A DNA stretch of 64,000 nucleotides from Serratia surfactantfaciens. Its GTDB lineage: Bacteria; Pseudomonadota; Gammaproteobacteria; Enterobacterales; Enterobacteriaceae. Made by a program: the position numbers and the translations under genes. The stretch is taken from assembly GCF_001642805.2 (NCBI RefSeq), contig NZ_CP016948.1, positions 1,674,001 through 1,738,000 of the forward strand, in the 5' to 3' direction. This document shows positions 9,490-19,248 of this stretch, one piece after another (position 1 is the first letter of the stretch; every line of letters begins with the position of its first letter). The notes under the pieces are model-generated. The model was given only the letters and a program-made list of their open reading frames with translations. It was not told the origin of the DNA and made no database searches.

Positions 9490-11919
9490 TCATTTGTCTT
9501 CCGTTTCCGCCGCCAGCGATTCTCTGGCGGCTTTTTTGGCTTTGGCGCGGGCGATGGCCGCCGCAACCGCCGCCTTGCGCGGGTCTTCCTCGGCGGCAGC
9601 CGGGGCCGGTTCTGCCGATGCCGGGGCGTCCGCCTGCTGCGCGGCTTTCTTGGCTTTGGCACGGGCGATGGCCGCCGCAACCGCCGCCTTGCGTGGATCT
9701 TCCTCGGCGGCAGCCGGGGCCGGTTCTGCCGATGCCGGGGCGTCCGCCTGCTGCGCGGCTTTCTTGGCTTTGGCGCGGGCGATGGCCGCCGCAACCGCCG
9801 CCTTGCGCGGATCTTCCTCGGCGGTAGCCGGGGCCGGTTCTGCCGATGCCGGGGCGTCCGCCTGCTGCGCGGCTTTCTTGGCTTTGGCGCGGGCGATGGC
9901 CGCCGCAACCGCAGCCTTGCGCGGATCTTCCTCGGTGGCCGCCGGGGCCGGTTCCGCCGCCGCCGGGGCGTCCGCCTGCTGCGCGGCTTTTTTGGCTTTT
10001 ACACGTGCCAACGCCGCCGCGACCGCCGCCTTGCGCGGATCTTCTTCGGTGGCAGCCGGGGCAGGTTCCGCCTCAGCTGGCGTGCCAGCCTGCTGCTCCG
10101 CTTTTTTGGCTTTCACGCGGGCCAGGGCGGCCGCAACGGCTGCTTTACGCGGATCGTCCTCTGTGGCGGCAGGGGCGGAGCCGTCTGCGGCCGGCGCTTC
10201 TTTGCGGGCTTTCACGCGGGCCAGCGCCGCGGCCACGGCGGCTTTACGCGCGTCGTCGCCGGCGGCCGCCGGTGGCGTTTCTGTTTCCGCTTCGGTTGCC
10301 AACTGGGCGCGACGCTCGCGCGCCTGCGCTTTACGCGCCTCGCGGGCGGCGATCATCTCGCTGTTATCCGGCTGTTGGCCGTCGACCGGCATGACTGTCG
10401 CTTCGGCATTCTTGCTGCGCACCCGCGCCAGCGCGGCCTGCACCGCACCCTGATCGTCATCGGTCAGTTTGACGGCGGCCTTTTTATGTCGCTCTTCACG
10501 CGCCAGTTTTTCACGCTCCAGGCGCGCCAGTTTGGCTTCGTAACGCGCCTTGGCCTCGGCGGTGCGCGCCGCTTCCAGATCGATGGCCTTGATCTCGGCC
10601 TTTTCCTGGCGGTAGTACTGCACCAACGGAATGTTGCTGGGGCAGACGAACGCACAGGCGCCGCATTCGATGCAGTCGAACAGGTTATGGTTGCGCGCCT
10701 TGTCGTGCTCCTGCCCGCGGCTGAACCAGTAAAGCTGCTGCGGCAGCAGCCCGGCGGGGCAAGCGTCTACGCACAGGCCGCAGCGAATGCAGGATTGCTC
10801 CGGCTCCTGCGGCGTCATTTCATCGACCGTCGGCGCCAGAATGCAGTTGCTGATCTTGACGATCGGCACGTTCAGCGCGGGCAGGGTGAAGCCCATCAGC
10901 GGGCCGCCCATCACCACCATTTGCTGTGCCTGCGGGCGGAAACCGACGAAGTCGAGCAGGTGCTGCACCGGCGTGCCGATGCGGGCCCACAGGTTGCCCG
11001 GGCGCTCGATTGCTTCGCCGGTCAGGGTTACCACGCGCTCAATCAGCGGTTCGCCGTCGACGATCGCTCGCTTGATGGCGAAGGCGGTGCCGACGTTTTG
11101 CATCAGTACGCCGATAGCCGAGGAGTGCTTGCCGTGCGGCACTTCCTTGCCGGTCAAAATTTTGGTCAGCTGCTTGGCGCCGCCGGACGGGTATTTGGTG
11201 GGGATGACGCGCAGCGCAATGCCGGACTGGCCGCGCAGCGCCTGTTTCAGCGCCGCGATCGCCGCCGGCTTGTTGTCTTCGATACCGATCAGCGTGACCT
11301 TGGGCTGCAGAATGTGTTGCAGGATCTGCGTACCTTCAACGATCTGGTCGGCGTGCTCCTGCATCAGGCGATCGTCGGCGGTGATGTAAGGCTCGCACTC
11401 GGCGGCGTTGAGGATCAGCGTTTCCACGCCGCTCATGCCGCCATGCAGTTTGCTGGCGGTCGGGAAACCGGCGCCGCCCAGACCGGCGATGCCGGCCTGA
11501 TGGATACGCTCAATCAACTCGGCTGCGGGCGATTGGCGATAGTCCGCCACCGGATCGCGATCGCACCAGCGATCTTCTCCGTCCGCCTCGATGATCACGC
11601 ACAGCTCCGTCAGTCCGGAAGGATGGGCGGTGATGTGCGGCGCGATGGCGCTAACGGTGCCCGAGGTGGGCGCGTGCACCGGCACGGTGCGGCCGCGGCC
11701 GACGGTCAACGGTTGGCCTTTCAGCACCCGATCGCCGGGGTTGACGCACAGTTCGCCTTCCGGCCCCAGATGCTGCTGCAGCGGGATGATAAAGGTGTTG
11801 GGCAGAGGAGCGACACGCAGCGGCGCACCGCTGGACTGAGTCTTCATTTCCTGCGGATGGATCCCGCCGTCGAAATCCCAGATCCGGTCTTTTTTAAAGG
11901 CGGCGAACAGATTAAGCAT
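9490..11919 (-). CDS. rsxC: Rsx/Rnf complex subunit RsxC, with long tandem-repeat tail
   Basis: 809 aa, longer than E. coli RsxC (about 740). The N-terminal part has the NADH/FMN-binding region of the NqrF/RnfC type ([10 protein letters not shown] near residue 151). Two [4Fe-4S] motifs, [12 protein letters not shown] and [12 protein letters not shown], lie near residues 376 and 415. From about residue 550 on the chain becomes Ala/Lys/Glu-rich with 38-residue repeats ([20 protein letters not shown]). It is membrane-associated through its partners and passes electrons to RsxB. The ATG overlaps the rsxB stop by 8 bases. Confidence 0.96.
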   Translation of the reverse strand: MLNLFAAFKKDRIWDFDGGIHPQEMKTQSSGAPLRVAPLPNTFIIPLQQHLGPEGELCVNPGDRVLKGQPLTVGRGRTVPVHAPTSGTVSAIAPHITAHPSGLTELCVIIEADGEDRWCDRDPVADYRQSPAAELIERIHQAGIAGLGGAGFPTASKLHGGMSGVETLILNAAECEPYITADDRLMQEHADQIVEGTQILQHILQPKVTLIGIEDNKPAAIAALKQALRGQSGIALRVIPTKYPSGGAKQLTKILTGKEVPHGKHSSAIGVLMQNVGTAFAIKRAIVDGEPLIERVVTLTGEAIERPGNLWARIGTPVQHLLDFVGFRPQAQQMVVMGGPLMGFTLPALNVPIVKISNCILAPTVDEMTPQEPEQSCIRCGLCVDACPAGLLPQQLYWFSRGQEHDKARNHNLFDCIECGACAFVCPSNIPLVQYYRQEKAEIKAIDLEAARTAEAKARYEAKLARLEREKLAREERHKKAAVKLTDDDQGAVQAALARVRSKNAEATVMPVDGQQPDNSEMIAAREARKAQARERRAQLATEAETETPPAAAGDDARKAAVAAALARVKARKEAPAADGSAPAATEDDPRKAAVAAALARVKAKKAEQQAGTPAEAEPAPAATEEDPRKAAVAAALARVKAKKAAQQADAPAAAEPAPAATEEDPRKAAVAAAIARAKAKKAAQQADAPASAEPAPATAEEDPRKAAVAAAIARAKAKKAAQQADAPASAEPAPAAAEEDPRKAAVAAAIARAKAKKAAQQADAPASAEPAPAAAEEDPRKAAVAAAIARAKAKKAARESLAAETEDK
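9516..10085 (-). repeat. 114-bp tandem repeats in rsxC 3' end
   Basis: Near-identical 114-bp (38-codon) units run in tandem. The marker GCGATGGCCG recurs at 9551, 9665, 9779 and 9893, exactly 114 apart, and at least one further diverged unit follows towards 10085. Each encodes an Ala/Lys-rich helix plus a Pro/Ala/Glu linker. Such repeats tend to vary in copy number by slippage and recombination and also confuse short-read assembly. Confidence 0.92.
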
Positions 11920-12484
11920 GTTGCTCCACGTGGATCACTTGCACCGGGATCGTCTTCATGTCCCACTTCCAGTTGGCGGTGGTGGTGGCGACCGGTCTCA
12001 TTTCAATACAGTCGGTAGGGCAAGGGGCGACGCACAGATCGCAGCCGGTACAGAGGTCGGTGATGACGGTGTGCATGGCGCGAGTGGCGCCGACGATGGC
12101 GTCCACCGGGCAGGCCTGAATGCATTTGGTACAGCCGATGCAGTTGGCCTCGTCGATATAGGCCACCTTACGCTCCGGCTCGGCGGCGGCTTCGCTGCCC
12201 AGCGGCTGCGGTTCGACGTTGAGCAGCTCCGCCAGTTTCAGCATCACCTGTTCACCGCCCGGCGCGCATTTGTTGATCATCTCGCCGTTGGCCACCGCCT
12301 CGGCGTAAGGGCGGCAACCGGGGTAGCCGCACTGCCCGCACTGGCTCTGCGGCAGGATCGCGTCGACCTGCTCGGCGACCGGATCCTCTTCCACCTCAAA
12401 ACGGCGCGCGGCGTAGCCCAGCACCAGTCCGAACAGCAGCCCGAGCGCGCTTAAAGCCGCGATAGCTATCCACAACGCAGTCAT
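11912..12484 (-). CDS. rsxB: Rsx/Rnf complex ferredoxin subunit RsxB
   Basis: 190 aa. One N-terminal membrane helix, then a four-cysteine cluster domain ([16 protein letters not shown] with a later Cys), then two ferredoxin-type [4Fe-4S] motifs, [12 protein letters not shown] and [12 protein letters not shown]. The order and spacing match E. coli RsxB. It overlaps rsxA by one base (TAATG) and rsxC by 8 bases, indicating translational coupling. Confidence 0.96.
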   Translation of the reverse strand: MTALWIAIAALSALGLLFGLVLGYAARRFEVEEDPVAEQVDAILPQSQCGQCGYPGCRPYAEAVANGEMINKCAPGGEQVMLKLAELLNVEPQPLGSEAAAEPERKVAYIDEANCIGCTKCIQACPVDAIVGATRAMHTVITDLCTGCDLCVAPCPTDCIEMRPVATTTANWKWDMKTIPVQVIHVEQHA

Positions 12485-13065
12485 TAGAATTTCACCAGCC
12501 CGGTAAAGCCCATAAAGGCCAGCGACATCAGCCCGGCGGTGATCAGCGCGATCGAGGAGCCGCGGAACGGCGCCGGCACGTCGGCGACCGCCAGACGTTC
12601 GCGGATGGCGGCGAACAGCACCATCACCAGCGAGAAACCGGCGGCTGCGCTGAAGCCGTAAACGGCGGACTGCAGGAAGTTATAGCCGAGGTTAACGTTA
12701 AGCAACGCCACGCCAAGCACCGCGCAGTTGGTGGTGATCAGCGGCAGGAAGATGCCCAGCAGGCGGTAGAGCGCCGGGCTGGTCTTGCGCACCACCATCT
12801 CGGTGAACTGCACCACGACGGCGATCACCAGAATGAAGGAGAGCGTGCGCAGATACACCAGATCCAGCGGAACCAGAATAAAGGTGTTGATCACCCAGGC
12901 GCTGACGGAGGCCAGCGTCATGACGAAGGTGGTGGCCATTCCCATGCCGATGGCGCTTTCCAGCTTCTTGGAAACGCCGAGGAACGGGCACAGGCCAAGA
13001 AACTTCACCAGAACGAAGTTGTTCACCAGTACGGTGCCGACAAACAGGAGCAGGTATTCGGTCAT
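12484..13065 (-). CDS. rsxA: Rsx/Rnf complex subunit RsxA
   Basis: 193 aa integral membrane protein with six predicted helices and the conserved [18 protein letters not shown] segment at residues 15-32. First gene of the rsxABC transcript. In E. coli the RsxABCDGE complex with RseC keeps SoxR in its reduced, inactive state; in other bacteria the homologous Rnf complex links ferredoxin and NAD to an ion gradient. Confidence 0.96.
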   Translation of the reverse strand: MTEYLLLFVGTVLVNNFVLVKFLGLCPFLGVSKKLESAIGMGMATTFVMTLASVSAWVINTFILVPLDLVYLRTLSFILVIAVVVQFTEMVVRKTSPALYRLLGIFLPLITTNCAVLGVALLNVNLGYNFLQSAVYGFSAAAGFSLVMVLFAAIRERLAVADVPAPFRGSSIALITAGLMSLAFMGFTGLVKF

Positions 13066-13200
13066 TGCGATGCCTAAAAAAATAAAAGCCGCCTATTATC
13101 GGGAATCGGCGGCCGGACGACAACATATGAATCGCAGGGGTATTGCCTTTTTTGGTGAAAATTTACACAAATCACCCAATAAAACGTGCTGCAAGCGCCA

Positions 13201-13641
13201 TTAACGCTCGGTAAAGGTACCTTTAACCCGCTGCGAACGCTTGATGTAAGGCACCAGCAGCGCCGCCATCAGCAACGGCCAGCCGAGGCTGCGCACCGCC
13301 ACTTCGTCCGGCACCGGCGCGAAGGCGAAGGCTTTCACCGCCAGGAGCACGGTTATCAGCAGCCACAGCAGGAACAGTTTGGGGAAGCGCTGCGAGCGTT
13401 GGCAAAACAGCCACAGCAGCCACAGGGTGAAGCACCACATCAAGAGCGTGGTCAGCACCGAAAAATACCACTGCAGGGTAAACGCCTGGGCGTTGGTCAG
13501 CAGATAGTCGCGCGATTCGGGCATGAAGATCGCCATGGCGTACAGGAGCAGCATCAGGCTGGCGCTGAGCAGGGTGACGATCAGATAGGCCATCGGGGCC
13601 AACAACCAACCGCCGATACGAGAGTATTCAGCTTGAGACAT
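13201..13641 (-). CDS. ydgK: DUF2569 inner-membrane protein YdgK
   Basis: 146 aa with four hydrophobic segments (about residues 8-35, 60-85, 90-110, 115-135), typical of DUF2569. Start at MSQAEYSRIGGWLL: AGGAAG lies 6 bases upstream, and in-frame upstream codons lack a ribosome binding site. E. coli ydgK also lies next to rsxA. Function unknown. Confidence 0.82.
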   Translation of the reverse strand: MSQAEYSRIGGWLLAPMAYLIVTLLSASLMLLLYAMAIFMPESRDYLLTNAQAFTLQWYFSVLTTLLMWCFTLWLLWLFCQRSQRFPKLFLLWLLITVLLAVKAFAFAPVPDEVAVRSLGWPLLMAALLVPYIKRSQRVKGTFTER

Positions 13642-13876
13642 AAACGGCTTCCTGATTGAAACGGGGATCACAGGCGGCATAGCTTAGCGGGTAATAGCGG
13701 CTTCGTCATCCCTATCAACCAGATAGCCCGGCATTGCGGCGCCGGGCCGCACGTTTGGCCACTCCGGCGCCGGGGCGTCCCCCGTGTCGAATTAACATCT
13801 CATTTACTTCTTGTTCCATCCGGCCGCATGGTGTCAAATCGAAAGGGTCTGTCGTGAGCCTGCAAGAGGAAATTCC

Positions 13877-14917
13877 ATGGCTGAGAAAATTCGTGTCGGG
13901 CTGGTCGGTTACGGCTACGCCGGCAAAACCTTTCATGCGCCGCTGATCGCCGGCACGCCGGGGCTGGAGCTGGCGGCCGTCTCCAGCAGCGATGCCGGCA
14001 AAGTGCACGCCGACTGGCCGTCGATGACGGTGGTGGGCGATGCGCAGGCGCTGTTCGCCGATCCGACCCTCGATTTGATCGTGATTCCCACCCCTAATGA
14101 CACCCATTTCCCGCTGGCGCAACAGGCGCTGGCCGCCGGCAAGCATGTGGTGGTGGATAAACCCTTCACCGTGACGCTGTCACAAGCTCAGGCGCTGCAA
14201 CAGCAGGCGCAGCAGAGCGGTTTACTGCTGTCGGTGTTCCACAACCGTCGCTGGGACAGCGATTTCCTGACCCTTAAAGCGTTGCTGAACGACGGTTCGC
14301 TGGGCGAGGTGGTGTACTTCGAATCGCACTTCGATCGCTACCGGCCGCAGGTGCGTCAGCGCTGGCGCGAACAGGGCGGCGTCGGCAGCGGCATCTGGTT
14401 CGATTTGGGGCCGCATCTGCTCGATCAGGCGCTGCAATTATTCGGCAAGCCCGACCGGCTGTTTGTCGATCTGGGTGAGCTGCGGCCGGGGGCGCAGGCG
14501 GTGGACTATTTCCACGCGCTGCTGAACTATGGCGATCGGCGCGTGGTGCTGCACGCCAGCATGCTGGCGGCGGCGGAGAGCCCGCGTTATGTGGTGCACG
14601 GCACCCGCGGCAGCTATGTCAAATATGGCCTGGATCCGCAGGAAGACCGACTGAAGGCCGGCGAGCGCCTGCCGCAGGCCGACTGGGGCTATGACATGCG
14701 CGATGGTGTAGTGACGCTGTCACGTGGTGATCTGCTGGCGGAACAGCCGCTGCTCAATATTCCCGGCAATTACCCGGCTTATTACGCCGCGGTGCGCGAC
14801 GCCATCGCCGGCATCGCTGAAAATCCGGTGCCGGCCGCCGATGCTATCGCGGTGATGGCGTTGATCGAACTGGGGTTGGAATCGGCCCGGCTGCAGCAGG
14901 CGCTGCCGGTGGCCTGA
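13877..14917 (+). CDS. ydgJ: Gfo/Idh/MocA-family oxidoreductase YdgJ
   Basis: 346 aa. The N-terminal Rossmann fold shows GLVGYGYAGKTFH (residues 8-20), and EKP-type chemistry appears as VVVDKPFT near residue 93. The C-terminal domain is the usual GFO_IDH_MocA beta sheet. Start at MAEKIRVG with AAGAGGAA upstream. Predicted NAD(P)-dependent sugar or polyol dehydrogenase, substrate unknown. In E. coli ydgJ lies between add and the ydgK-rsx cluster, as it roughly does here. Confidence 0.88.
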   Translation: MAEKIRVGLVGYGYAGKTFHAPLIAGTPGLELAAVSSSDAGKVHADWPSMTVVGDAQALFADPTLDLIVIPTPNDTHFPLAQQALAAGKHVVVDKPFTVTLSQAQALQQQAQQSGLLLSVFHNRRWDSDFLTLKALLNDGSLGEVVYFESHFDRYRPQVRQRWREQGGVGSGIWFDLGPHLLDQALQLFGKPDRLFVDLGELRPGAQAVDYFHALLNYGDRRVVLHASMLAAAESPRYVVHGTRGSYVKYGLDPQEDRLKAGERLPQADWGYDMRDGVVTLSRGDLLAEQPLLNIPGNYPAYYAAVRDAIAGIAENPVPAADAIAVMALIELGLESARLQQALPVA

Positions 14918-14992
14918 TCCCGTCCGTTTCTCAGCGGCTCGGTGCACAACGCCGGGCCTTTTCATGATGTTAGGTGCAAGGAAATCCGTTTC

Positions 14993-15997
14993 ATGTCCTG
15001 GTTGCAGCGTTTGCGCATTGATAAATTTTTACTGGTTCTGATTTTGGTGGTGATCGTCGCCTCGCTGTTCCCCTGCGAAGGCATCTGGAAAACCTTCTTC
15101 GAACACCTGACCACCGCCGCCATCGCGCTGCTGTTCTTTATGCACGGCGCCAAGCTGTCGCGCGAGGCGATCGTTGCCGGCATGAGCCACTGGAAGCTGC
15201 ATCTGCTGGTGTTCCTCAGCACCTTTGCGCTGTTCCCGCTGCTCGGGCTGGCGATGAACCTGCTGGTGCCGGGCGTCATGACGCCGACGGTCTATCTCGG
15301 CTTCCTCTATCTGTGCGCGTTGCCGGCTACGGTGCAGTCTGCCATCGCCTTTACTTCGGCGGCGGGCGGCAACGTGGCGGCGGCGATTTGCAGCGCCTCG
15401 GCGTCGAGCATTCTTGGCGTGTTTCTGTCGCCGCTGCTGGTGGGGGCGTTGATGCATACCCAGGGCGGCAATACCGACGTACTGCACGCCATCGGTTCGA
15501 TCATTCTGCAATTGATGGTGCCGTTTGTGGTCGGCCACCTGGCGCGGCCGCTGATCGGCAAGTGGGTCGATCGCCATCGCAAGCTCATCAATCTGACCGA
15601 CCGCTCGTCGATCCTGCTGGTCGTCTACACCGCGTTCAGCGCGGCGGTGGTGGAAGGCATTTGGCATCGCATCGACGGCTGGTCGCTGTTGACCATTCTG
15701 GTGATGTCGCTGGTGCTGTTGACGGTGGTGTTGGTGATCAATACCTACGCGGCGCGCTGGCTGGGCTTCAACACCGCCGACGAGATCACCATCGTGTTCT
15801 GCGGCTCGAAAAAGAGTCTGGCGAACGGCATTCCGATGGCCAATGTGCTGTTCCCGGCTGCGGCGGTGGGCGCCATGGTGCTGCCTCTGATGATTTTCCA
15901 CCAGGTTCAACTGATGGTGTGTGCGGTGTTGGCGCAGCGCTATGCGCGCAAAACCGCCAAACAGCGGGAGCAGGCCGAGGCGCTGGCGACCAAATAG
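14993..15997 (+). CDS. Bile acid:sodium symporter-family transporter (YfeH-like)
   Basis: 334 aa with about ten hydrophobic segments. The family signature regions are visible: ALPATVQSAIAFTSAAGGN (about residues 106-124) and GSKKSLANGIP (about 272), the two crossover helices that bind Na+ and substrate. Start at MSWLQRL with AAGGAAA upstream. Resembles E. coli YfeH, of unknown substrate. Lies 75 bases after ydgJ and may be co-transcribed. Confidence 0.85.
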   Translation: MSWLQRLRIDKFLLVLILVVIVASLFPCEGIWKTFFEHLTTAAIALLFFMHGAKLSREAIVAGMSHWKLHLLVFLSTFALFPLLGLAMNLLVPGVMTPTVYLGFLYLCALPATVQSAIAFTSAAGGNVAAAICSASASSILGVFLSPLLVGALMHTQGGNTDVLHAIGSIILQLMVPFVVGHLARPLIGKWVDRHRKLINLTDRSSILLVVYTAFSAAVVEGIWHRIDGWSLLTILVMSLVLLTVVLVINTYAARWLGFNTADEITIVFCGSKKSLANGIPMANVLFPAAAVGAMVLPLMIFHQVQLMVCAVLAQRYARKTAKQREQAEALATK

Positions 15998-16008
15998 ACC
16001 GTAGGCCG

Positions 16009-16554
16009 CTAGCGGCAGCACAGCGCGTCGAGCAGAAAGTCGGCGCGCTCGTCGGGTGAGGCACGCGGCAGTTCCTGCAGTCGATAACCCGATCGGCGGT
16101 AGACGGCCACCATCGCTTGGTAGGTCTGCTCGGCTTCGGCGAAAGATTGTTTTCTCTCGCTGTCCTGCGCGTAGATCGCTCGCCATGGTGGGGCGATGAA
16201 CACCGTATCGGCATAGCGAAAATCGGCGACCGCCGCCGTTAAGGGAGCGGGGATCGATAATCCGCACAGCGTCAGGTAACCGGCGATATCCGGCAGGCCG
16301 CGATCGAAGAACCAGCATGTTGCGCCCGTCGCTTCCCGCCATGAACGCAGTTCCCAATCCAGCATCCGCTCGGCGAAAGCCTGGCGATCGCCCCATGGCA
16401 GCGCATTGCCGCCAATACTCACCTGATCCTGAATAATCGCCCGACCCGCCTCCTGCGAATGCGGGTAACCGCGGCGATGGAGAACGTCGATGAGCGTGCT
16501 TTTGCCCGAACCCGGGCCGCCGGTCAGCACGATGCGGCGTAGTTTGTCAGACAT
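16009..16554 (-). CDS. AAA_28-type ATP/GTP-binding protein, putative nucleotide kinase-like
   Basis: 181 aa. Walker A is clear as GGPGSGKST (residues 12-20). FFDRGLPDIAGY near residue 83 resembles the Walker B/lid of deoxynucleoside or small-molecule kinases. The family is annotated as AAA_28 ATPases; no substrate is known. Ends convergent with the symporter gene, 11 bases apart. Confidence 0.75.
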   Translation of the reverse strand: MSDKLRRIVLTGGPGSGKSTLIDVLHRRGYPHSQEAGRAIIQDQVSIGGNALPWGDRQAFAERMLDWELRSWREATGATCWFFDRGLPDIAGYLTLCGLSIPAPLTAAVADFRYADTVFIAPPWRAIYAQDSERKQSFAEAEQTYQAMVAVYRRSGYRLQELPRASPDERADFLLDALCCR

Positions 16555-16636
16555 ACGGAATTCCTCTATTGCGTCAGAGTTATGGATGAAAACAGCGAGA
16601 AAGACGGGCAGGCGGAAGAAAACGGGAGGTGAGAAG

Positions 16637-16656
16637 AAGGCGCCGTTTGGCGCCTT
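16637..16656 (-). terminator. terminator of add
   Basis: AAGGCGCC and GGCGCCTT form an 8-bp stem with a 4-base loop just beyond the add stop, followed on the minus strand by CTTCTTCTC. Confidence 0.7.
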
Positions 16657-16664
16657 GGGGGGAT

Positions 16665-17663
16665 TTAACCCTGAACTTTGGCGCGCAGCGCCTGTTTTTC
16701 CTGCTCGCTGAGGAACGCCAGCTTGAGGCCGTTTTCCTGCGCGGTGCGGATTTCTTCCGGCGTCAGCCCGGCCTGCGGCGCGGCGACGCGGTATTCGTGC
16801 TCGATCTCGATGCCCTGAACCGCCGGATCGTCGGTGTTGATCGACGCCAGCACGCCGTGGCGCAGGAAGGTGGCCAGCGGATGCTGCGCCAGTGATGGCA
16901 CGGTGCTGGTCTGGATGTTGGAGGTCAGGCAGGACTCGATGCCGATGCCATGTTCCGCCAGGAAGTCCATCAGCGCCGGATCTTCGACCGCTTTCACCCC
17001 GTGGCCGATACGCTCGGCGCCCAGCTCGCGGATCGCCTGCCAGATGCTTTCCGGGCCGGCGGCTTCGCCCGCGTGTACGGTGATGCGCAGACCGGCGTCG
17101 CGCGCGCGGTTGAAGTGGTTGAGGAACAGGCTGCCGGGGAAGCCCAGCTCATCGCCCGCCAAATCCAACGCGGTAATGCCGTCGCGGTGCGCCAGCAGTC
17201 CTTCCAGCTCCTGCAGACAGGCAGCCTCGCCAAAGGTGCGGCTCATGATGCCGATCAGGCGAATGTCGATGTCGCGATCGCGGCAGCCCGAACGGATCCC
17301 GTCGATCACCGCTTCCACCACGCCGGCGACCGGCAGCTGGTGCTTCATCGCCATGTAGTAAGGGGAAAAGCGCAGCTCGGCGTAGTGCAGGCCGGCATTG
17401 GCGGCATCCTCGACGTTTTCATAAGCCACCCGGCGGCAGGCGTCCAGATCGCCCAGCACCGCCACACCCCAGTCCAGTTTCTGCAGGAAGCTGACCAGAT
17501 CCGGTTCAGCGTGGGTGATCTGCACGTGCGGGCACAGGCTCTCCAAATCGTTGGCCGGCAGGGCGAGATTGAACTGGCGACCGAGGTCGAGAATCGTCTG
17601 CGCGCGGATGTTGCCGTCGAGATGGCGGTGAATATCGGTAAGCGGAAGGCGGGGATCGATCAT
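16665..17663 (-). CDS. add: Adenosine deaminase
   Basis: 332 aa. Converts adenosine and deoxyadenosine to inosine and deoxyinosine in purine salvage. Zinc ligands are in DIHRHLDGN (residues 10-18), [10 protein letters not shown] and NTDDPAVQG, with the catalytic HGVKAVED nearby. The start is placed at [12 protein letters not shown], which aligns with E. coli Add; a GTG three codons earlier is possible. In E. coli malXY directly precedes add; here three other genes lie between. Confidence 0.96.
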   Translation of the reverse strand: MIDPRLPLTDIHRHLDGNIRAQTILDLGRQFNLALPANDLESLCPHVQITHAEPDLVSFLQKLDWGVAVLGDLDACRRVAYENVEDAANAGLHYAELRFSPYYMAMKHQLPVAGVVEAVIDGIRSGCRDRDIDIRLIGIMSRTFGEAACLQELEGLLAHRDGITALDLAGDELGFPGSLFLNHFNRARDAGLRITVHAGEAAGPESIWQAIRELGAERIGHGVKAVEDPALMDFLAEHGIGIESCLTSNIQTSTVPSLAQHPLATFLRHGVLASINTDDPAVQGIEIEHEYRVAAPQAGLTPEEIRTAQENGLKLAFLSEQEKQALRAKVQG

Positions 17664-17798
17664 GCTGGGCACTCGCTGATTATCGTAGGTAAAGTGCAGA
17701 ACAGTATAAAAACAAATGGATGAAACTTGCCATTGCGTTGCATAAAAAAGTGACTTACATCACAAATAATCCCAGGGATAGCGCATTATCACCCTCAT

Positions 17799-18554
17799 TC
17801 AGGCCTTCAACACGCTGATGCCCGCCTGCTGCAACGGCGCGATCAATGCGTCGTCGGTGGCGCGTTCAACGATGACGGTGTGCGCCAACGTAATATCGCC
17901 GATCGCATATTGTGAGGCGGCATTGAGTTTGGCGGCAGAGGCCAGCACGACGGTTTCCGCCGCACGGGCCGCCAGCGCGCGCTTGATGTAGGCTTCTTCC
18001 AGATCGCCGGTGCTCAGCCCCGCAGTGGGGTGTACGCCGGTTACGCCCATAAAATAGATATCGGCGCGGATATGCGACATCGCTTCCACCGCGGCGGCGC
18101 CGACGCTAACGATCGAATGCTTATACAGCCGGCCGCCGATCAGGATCACCTCCACCGTGGGGTGATCGGCCAAACCTACGGCGACGCTGGGGCTGTGGGT
18201 GACGACGGTGGCGTTGAGGTTGGCCGGCAGTTGCCTGACCAACTCGGCGGAAGTGGTGCCACCATCAATGATCACCACCTGGCCGGGGGCGATCAGCGCC
18301 GCCGCCGCTTTGGCGATCGCGCGTTTGGCGCCGGATTCCAAGTGATTGCGTTCGGCGAAGCTGGCGATGGCGGAAGAAACCGGCAGGGCGCCGCCGTGTA
18401 CCCGCTGCAATAACCCCTCTGCGTCCAGTTCGCGCAGATCGCGCCGGACAGTGTCTTCCGACAGCCCGAACAGCTCGCTGAGTTGCTTGGCCAACACCTG
18501 GCCGTCCTGAGCCAGTTTTTCCAGGATGATTTTCTTGCGCTGGCTGGTCAACAT
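17799..18554 (-). CDS. DeoR-family transcriptional regulator
   Basis: 251 aa. Residues 1-57 form a DeoR-type winged helix (LSELFGLSEDTVRRDLRELD), and residues about 75-235 a DeoRC sensor with the sugar-phosphate-binding IDGGTTSAELV and a VIIDGG strand. Start at MLTSQRKK gives a 9-base gap from GAGGGG; the ATG two codons upstream would leave only 3 bases. It is divergent from the Nudix gene, with repeated CACGA elements between them, so it probably controls that operon. Effector unknown, most likely a phosphorylated sugar. Confidence 0.85.
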   Translation of the reverse strand: MLTSQRKKIILEKLAQDGQVLAKQLSELFGLSEDTVRRDLRELDAEGLLQRVHGGALPVSSAIASFAERNHLESGAKRAIAKAAAALIAPGQVVIIDGGTTSAELVRQLPANLNATVVTHSPSVAVGLADHPTVEVILIGGRLYKHSIVSVGAAAVEAMSHIRADIYFMGVTGVHPTAGLSTGDLEEAYIKRALAARAAETVVLASAAKLNAASQYAIGDITLAHTVIVERATDDALIAPLQQAGISVLKA

Positions 18555-18580
18555 GGCCATTTTCCCCTCAAATTTGCTTT

Positions 18581-18623
18581 GCACGAAATATCTTGATCAT
18601 ACACGAAGCTGCACGATAGTATC
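18581..18623. promoter_or_regulatory. helically phased CACGA repeats between deoR-type gene and Nudix operon
   Basis: GCACGAAATATC (18581-18592) and GCACGATAGTATC (18611-18623) are direct repeats 30 bases apart, with a third CACGA at 18602. Offsets of 20 and 10 bases put all three on one DNA face, as expected for a DeoR-family operator. Confidence 0.45.
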
Positions 18624-18651
18624 AATTTCCTTCCTATGGCGGAGAAAAACC

Positions 18652-19248
18652 ATGATTGCCACCAAAGACCGAGTCCGCATTGTCGAAACCCGGGTGTTGT
18701 CCGATGACTGGTATCTGCTGAAAAAAACCACCTTTGATTTTCTGCGGCGCGACGGCGTCTGGCAGCGGCAGAGCCGCGAGACTTACGATCGCGGTGATGG
18801 CGCCACCATTTTGCTGTTCAACCGGCAGGCGAAGACGGTGATCCTGACGCGCCAGTTTCGCTTTCCGGTCTTCGTCAACGGCCATGACGGCATGTTGATT
18901 GAAGCTGCCGCCGGGTTATTGGACGACGCGTCTCCTGAGGCGCGCATTCGCGCAGAAGCCGAAGAGGAAACCGGCTATTTCGTGCAGAACGTGGAGAAAG
19001 TGTTCGAGGCGTACATGAGCCCCGGCTCGGTCACCGAGAAGCTGCACTTTTTCGTCGGCGAATATCAGGCGGCCGACCGCATCAACGAGGGCGGCGGGGT
19101 GGCGGCGGAGGGCGAAGATCTGGAGGTGATCGAGCTGCCGCTGACGCAGGCCCTGCAGGCGATTCGTCAAGGCGCGATCGTTGACGCCAAAACCATCATG
19201 CTGCTGCAGTTTGTCGCCTTGAATCGGATGCTGGAGGAAGAACCATGA
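18652..19248 (+). CDS. Nudix hydrolase, NudK-like (GDP-mannose pyrophosphatase type)
   Basis: 198 aa. The Nudix box is visible as AGLLDDASPEARIRAEAEEE followed by TGY (about residues 84-106). TRQFRFPVFVNG and YMSPGSVTEKLHFFVGEY resemble the ADP-sugar/GDP-mannose pyrophosphatase subgroup (NudK, NudF). Predicted to cleave a nucleoside diphosphate sugar. Start at MIATKDRVRI preceded by GGCGGAGA. The stop overlaps the next ATG (ATGA), so the two products are probably made together. Confidence 0.82.
   Translation: MIATKDRVRIVETRVLSDDWYLLKKTTFDFLRRDGVWQRQSRETYDRGDGATILLFNRQAKTVILTRQFRFPVFVNGHDGMLIEAAAGLLDDASPEARIRAEAEEETGYFVQNVEKVFEAYMSPGSVTEKLHFFVGEYQAADRINEGGGVAAEGEDLEVIELPLTQALQAIRQGAIVDAKTIMLLQFVALNRMLEEEP

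Noticed and set aside
9516..10085. CRISPR array
   Set aside because: The repeats are 114-bp coding units inside rsxC without spacers.
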